A stretch of DNA of 64,000 nucleotides, taken from positions 3,697,501 through 3,761,500 of the forward strand of contig NZ_JACBZR010000001.1 of the NCBI RefSeq assembly GCF_013408335.1. Direction: 5' to 3'. The stretch comes from Nocardioides panzhihuensis. Its GTDB lineage: Bacteria; Actinomycetota; Actinomycetes; Propionibacteriales; Nocardioidaceae. The notes below the pieces were generated by a model. The model did no database searches. It saw only the letters and a list, made by a program, of their open reading frames with translations, and was not told where the DNA came from. The position numbers and the translations under genes were made by a program. Shown here piece after piece: positions 60,707 to 64,000 of the stretch. Numbering within the stretch: the first letter of the stretch is position 1; every line of letters begins with the position of its first letter.

Positions 60707-60897
60707 CAACCCCGCTGGCCGCCCGCGGATCCCGACACGACTGAAGCCACGTGGATCAATTCGAGTTCGACGACATCACCCATCTGACGACCGCGACAAA
60801 CTGGCCTGGGGACGGCTGCTACCGGACCGACCCCTAGGGTGAGTCGGTACTGGCCAACTTCGCCTCCGCCGCGGCCAACTCAGCCTTCACCCGCGCC

Positions 60898-60929
60898 ACC
60901 CATGTCGAGGAGCACTTCTCGACATGGGT
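60898..60929. terminator. Hairpin in the intergenic region left of the integrase
   Basis: 12-bp perfect stem ACCCATGTCGAG / CTCGACATGGGT with an 8-nt loop. It lies 190 nt past the integrase stop on its strand and may end the int transcript. Confidence 0.4.
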
Positions 60930-61118
60930 TTGCCCCCAGCAAAGAGGTTTGTTGGAAGCACTCTTCGGTGATAGTAAAAGTAGGGATGGCTGACGTGTTC
61001 AGGCCTCCCGTCGGAGCCTGGAACCGAAACGTCCGAATCTGCTGCGGTGGTGCGTCATTCCGTAGCCGCGTAAGCAGTGGTACCGATGCTCTGTTCGATG
61101 CTTTCCTCACCACGCCGC

Positions 61119-62416
61119 TCATGCCGCGTCGGCCTCGGCGGTGCTTCCATCTTTTGGCTCGTCCTCCTCGAGTCGGTCAAGCACGTCCTCCTGCTCCTCG
61201 TCCAGACCCTGCAAAAGCACCGAGAAGTCTGGTGCCTCTGCCCGACCCGTTGCCTGGACCGCCAGCATGACCTCGTGCCGCACGGTTACGTCTGGCTCGA
61301 CGTAGAACCCCTCGGTGATCGCGCTGGAGGTGTGACCCAGGTGGGTGGCGGCCGCATCGAGACCGTGCTCCCGAGCGATGATGGTCGCGACGGTGCGGCG
61401 ATACCACCGCGGTGAGATCCCAGAGTCCTGCAGATCGGCGAGCTCGAGGAAAGCGCGGAACGTACACCTGAAGTTGTACATGCTCAGCACCCCGCCCCGG
61501 CGGTTGTGGAAGACCGTGTTCTCCTGGTCGCCCGGCCCCATCTCCTCGAGTCGGCGCCGAATCACCTCGGCGGCGAACCCAGCCACCGGGATCCGCCGGC
61601 GAGACGCATGGGTCTTGGGATGGTCCTGCCGGAAGGTGCCCTTGCCCTGCTCGTAAACCAGCGTCCCGCAGATCTCGATAACCATGCCGCTCTTCCCGTC
61701 CCTCACATCGACCGGCCGGAACGCCAGCGCCTCACCCGGCCGCATCCCGGTGCCGAGCATCACCTCCAGCGCGTCGCGCACGTTGCCATCGGGCTTGGGC
61801 CCTTCACCCCTGGCCCCGTACGCCACTCGTTGGCCGCCTTCCGGATCGCCACGATCTGCTCCGGCGTGAGCGCCTGCGGCTTCCCCTTCGGCTTGGCCAG
61901 CGGCGGGGTCGCCTCGACCGGGTTCCGCACCATCCCGTCGTTTCGGATCGCGAACTTGAACAGCTGGTTGAGCAAGGTGCGCGAGTGCTTGGCCATGGAG
62001 TACGACACTGCGTACTGCTGCTGCAGGAACGTCTCCACCCGCCCGGTTGTGATCTCCCCGAGCGTGTACGCCTCGAAGAACGGCATCACGTGCACCCGCA
62101 GGTCATCGCGGTAGTTCTCCTTGGTGTTGTTCGCGATATCACGCCCGGCGAGCTCCTGGAGCCACAGATTGGCCAGGTCCGGGAAGGGGCTGGACAGCGA
62201 GAGCAAGCCGCTCGCCCCGAATCCAAGGCGCTCCTTCAACCGCTCCCGGTGCACCGCCTTTGCCTGGTTGCGCGAACGCGAGGTGGCCTTGGCCTCGCGA
62301 ACCTTTCCGTCAGCGTCACGGACCCGGCATCGAGCACGGTAGCGCCGCGGCGCCAATCGCTTGACGTGGATGTCACCGTGAGTGCCGATCGCCATGCGTG
62401 GGCGGCCGGCCATCAC
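61119..62416 (-). pseudogene. int: Tyrosine integrase, frameshifted
   Basis: The N-terminal half (62416 to about 61797: arm-binding and core-binding domains, ANLWLQELAGRDIANNTKEN) and the C-terminal catalytic half (readable from 61826 to 61119, ALEVMLGTGMRPGEALAFR) are in different frames. One added base near 61797 would join TGPGVKGP to KPDGNVRDALEV. The box that is normally HxxR reads RWYRR, so the catalytic His seems lost; LGHTSSAITEGFY keeps the later His and Tyr. Likely dead, or at least partly a sequencing error for the frame. Confidence 0.8.
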
Positions 62417-62700
62417 GCATCGCCCCGGTGTCGATCGGCGTCCTCTTCCTCGAGCCTGGCCAGCCAGGCGTCGATCTCGGAGCGCCGGAATCGTAGACAG
62501 CGACCGATCCGGAATCCGACCGGTCCGCGGCCCTGCGTGCGCAGGTCGTAGAGCGTCTGGACACGCACCCCGAGCTCCGCGGCCAGATCCTTGATCGAAT
62601 AGGACGCCTCGAAGGCGCCATGGACGACGTTGTCGACCTCACTGTCACGGACGTCGTCGTGCCCAGCATCGGTCGTGGTGAGAGCTCTGGAGGTCTTCAT
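62413..62700 (-). CDS. Excisionase-like helix-turn-helix protein
   Basis: 95 residues from the ATG at 62700. MerR/Xis-type helix-turn-helix SYSIKDLAAELGVRVQTLYD with a wing GFRIGRCLRFRRSEIDAWL, as in helix_turn_helix_17 excisionases and RDFs. Overlaps the integrase start (ATGA), the standard xis-int pair of actinobacterial integrative elements. No good ribosome site; longer starts are possible up to 62814. Confidence 0.75.
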   Translation of the reverse strand: MKTSRALTTTDAGHDDVRDSEVDNVVHGAFEASYSIKDLAAELGVRVQTLYDLRTQGRGPVGFRIGRCLRFRRSEIDAWLARLEEEDADRHRGDA

Positions 62701-62796
62701 GCACCAGAGGTGCACGCCCGTCTCCGAGCTGATTCGCAGCCGTCCGAGACAGCGCGCAGAGGTTCCGAAACCGGAACGATAAACGCGACAAATACG

Positions 62797-62849
62797 GGTC
62801 AGGGCCATGTTCAAATCCTTCAGTTAGGATTCAGAACACGGCCCTGACC
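62797..62849. other. Long imperfect stem-loop between xis and the attachment site
   Basis: GGTCAGGGCC (62797-62806) pairs with GGCCCTGACC (62840-62849). Inside, TGTTC/GAACA and AATCCT/AGGATT extend the stem to about 21 bp around a 6-nt loop. It could be a terminator, or an integrase/Xis arm-site structure. Confidence 0.5.
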
Positions 62850-62858
62850 TGGTGTTTC

Positions 62859-62895
62859 GGTGGAGGTGAGGGGACTCGAACCCCTGACCCTCTGG
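62859..62895 (-). other. tRNA 3'-end-like sequence, probable attachment site (att)
   Basis: On the minus strand, a T-arm (AGGGG TTCGAGT CCCCT) is followed by a 7-nt acceptor half CACCTCC, a discriminator A and CC. No matching 5' acceptor GGAGGTG or anticodon arm follows upstream, so this is a tRNA 3' fragment, not a gene. Integrases of this type recombine in tRNA 3' ends, leaving such copies. The rest of 62701-63156 shows no gene I can support. Confidence 0.55.
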
Positions 62896-63156
62896 AGCGT
62901 CCTCGGCCACGCTCGCCAGTTCGAATTGGTTCGATCCTTCTCGCCTCAACACCATCCTGACCTGCAGCGATGTGTCGAGTCGATGGCATTGACGTCCACA
63001 ACGTTACCATCCCGCCTCGACCCCGCCAGAGCCCTCTCGACTGATCTCGTGCCGACTTTATGGCCACCTTCTGGCTACCGGATCAAACCGGGGCGCTTCA
63101 ACTCGAACCGGTGACCACAAGACCCAGCGAACTGGGGCATCGTGGTATCCCAAAGG

Positions 63157-63822
63157 CTACGGGGCTACCTCTTCACCTGGAAGACGGCGCGGCCGCCGGA
63201 AGCGCCCCAGCCGCCTGGACTCTGCACCGATGGTGGTGTCATCGCCGTGTCCGGTGTGCACGACAGTGTCGTCGGGCAGCGCGAAGAGCCGCATTCGGAT
63301 CGACTCCTTGATGAGGTTCTCGTCGGAATAGGACCGCCCGGTAGCGCCGGGACCACCGTTGAAGAGCGTGTCACCGGTGAAGATGCACCCGAGGTCGGGT
63401 GCGTAGAGGCAAACCGCCCCCGGTGCGTGACCAGGTGTGTGCAGTACCTGCAGGGTCGTATCTCCGACCTCGATCAGCTGCTCGTCGACCAAGCTCTCGT
63501 CCCAGGGGCGTTCGGGGTGTGTGAGCTCCCACAGCGGCTTGTCGTCGGGGTGCAGCATGATCGGCGCGCCGACCTCGTCGCGCAGCGCCGGCGCGACCCG
63601 CACGTGGTCGTCGTGGGCGTGGGTGCAGACGATCGCTTTGACCTCGCGGTGGCCGACGACAGCCAGGATGTCGGCGACATTGTGGGGCGCGTCAATCACG
63701 ATGCACTCCCGGTCGTCGCCAACTACCCAGATGTTGTTGTCGACGTCGAAGGTCTGGCCGTCGAGGCTGAAGGTGCCGCTGCTGACGCCGTGGTCCACTC
63801 GGGCCCGAGTGGGGTCCGTCAT
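63157..63822 (-). CDS. MBL-fold metallo-hydrolase linked to mycothiol-dependent formaldehyde detoxification
   Basis: 221 residues. Metallo-beta-lactamase motif THAHDDHV (about residues 67-74), TPGHAPG (about 129-135), TGDTLF (about 150-155) and a late HTGHGDD. Glyoxalase II-like zinc hydrolase. It begins in a TGATG overlap with the mscR stop, a conserved pairing in mycothiol-producing bacteria, where it probably hydrolyses S-formylmycothiol to formate and mycothiol. That role is inference from the neighbour. Confidence 0.85.
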   Translation of the reverse strand: MTDPTRARVDHGVSSGTFSLDGQTFDVDNNIWVVGDDRECIVIDAPHNVADILAVVGHREVKAIVCTHAHDDHVRVAPALRDEVGAPIMLHPDDKPLWELTHPERPWDESLVDEQLIEVGDTTLQVLHTPGHAPGAVCLYAPDLGCIFTGDTLFNGGPGATGRSYSDENLIKESIRMRLFALPDDTVVHTGHGDDTTIGAESRRLGRFRRPRRLPGEEVAP

Positions 63823-64000
63823 CAGAACACCACCACCGAGCGAAGCACGTCGCCGTGGTGCATGTGCTCGAATGCTGCCTCGATGTTGCCGATGCCGATC
63901 TCCTCGGTGACGAACGTGTCGAGGTCGAGGCGGCCCTGGCGGTAGAGGTCGACAAGCAGCGGGAAATCACGGTTGGGTAGGCAATCGCCGTACCAGCTGG
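63822..64000 (-). CDS. mscR: S-(hydroxymethyl)mycothiol dehydrogenase, 5' part cut by the window edge
   Basis: Only the last 58 or so codons are present: [20 protein letters not shown] and a C-terminal [17 protein letters not shown] region ending in SVVVF. These match the C-terminus of MscR/AdhE2-type zinc dehydrogenases that oxidise the formaldehyde-mycothiol adduct. Presence of this enzyme implies a mycothiol-producing actinobacterium. It offers a second route for formaldehyde besides fdhA at 17508. Confidence 0.85.
   Translation of the reverse strand, partial: SWYGDCLPNRDFPLLVDLYRQGRLDLDTFVTEEIGIGNIEAAFEHMHHGDVLRSVVVF

Noticed and set aside
60770..60930. Protein-like translations in the gap left of the integrase
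   Set aside because: Short pieces in different frames with stops between and no family match; they may be remnants but cannot be named.
62855..62940. A complete tRNA gene on the minus strand
   Set aside because: Only the T-arm and 3' acceptor half are present; no 5' GGAGGTG, D-arm or anticodon arm is found at the right distance.

Overview
The window is high-GC DNA with actinobacterial features: AGGAGG-type ribosome sites, many ATGA/GTGA/TGATG stop-start overlaps, GTG starts, and a mycothiol-dependent formaldehyde dehydrogenase (mscR) at the right edge. A Nocardioides-like or related soil actinobacterium is my inference; no rRNA or complete tRNA is present to confirm it.

Left part (1-8.5 kb): the end of a thiolase/MaoC lipid operon; an aldarate block (MHS-type MFS transporter, 5-dehydro-4-deoxyglucarate dehydratase kdgD, D-2-hydroxyacid dehydrogenase); a three-gene membrane protein/histidine kinase/LuxR-type response regulator operon; and a CNNM/CorC-type membrane protein.

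Central part (8.7-35 kb): a nearly complete glycine betaine mineralisation locus. A BCCT carrier imports betaine. GbcA/GbcB (Rieske oxygenase and reductase) demethylate it to dimethylglycine plus formaldehyde. Dimethylglycine oxidase and heterotetrameric sarcosine oxidase (soxBDAG) pass the next two methyls to tetrahydrofolate. glyA and sdaA turn glycine into serine and then pyruvate. folD, purU and an FdhF/YdeP-type oxidoreductase take the C1 units to formate and probably CO2. fdhA oxidises formaldehyde, and gdhA handles ammonium. folP and folC, normally housekeeping folate-synthesis genes, are built into the same operon. Two local regulators each come with a recognisable DNA motif: a GntR/FCD protein (TGATNNATCA palindromes before gntR, BCCT, glyA and purU) and an IclR protein (GTTTCAC/GAAACAA repeats before gbcA and fdhA).

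35-40 kb: a secreted multidomain sugar-dehydrogenase-like protein (PKD, CBM6-like, FIMAH-like domains) and a Tat-exported TIM-barrel epimerase-like protein.

40-60.5 kb: an unassigned catabolic system. It has two paralogous sugar-type ABC importers (both without an ATPase gene), a LacI regulator, five two-domain SnoaL/NTF2-like proteins in two families, an ornithine-aminotransferase-like enzyme, an HpcH aldolase, an SDR, a HisD-like dehydrogenase resembling HpsN, an alpha/beta hydrolase and a bicupin. A shared operator (consensus GCATACGTATGC) sits in the promoters of all four operons, and one of these promoters appears to give a leaderless mRNA. The block also carries a 15-bp tandem repeat inside the aldolase gene, a frameshifted permease, and remnants of a CarH/LitR photoreceptor-amine oxidase pair.

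61-64 kb: a frameshifted tyrosine integrase with an excisionase-like gene and a tRNA 3'-end-like attachment site, then a metallo-beta-lactamase-fold hydrolase coupled to mscR. These last two genes fit the formaldehyde theme of the central locus.
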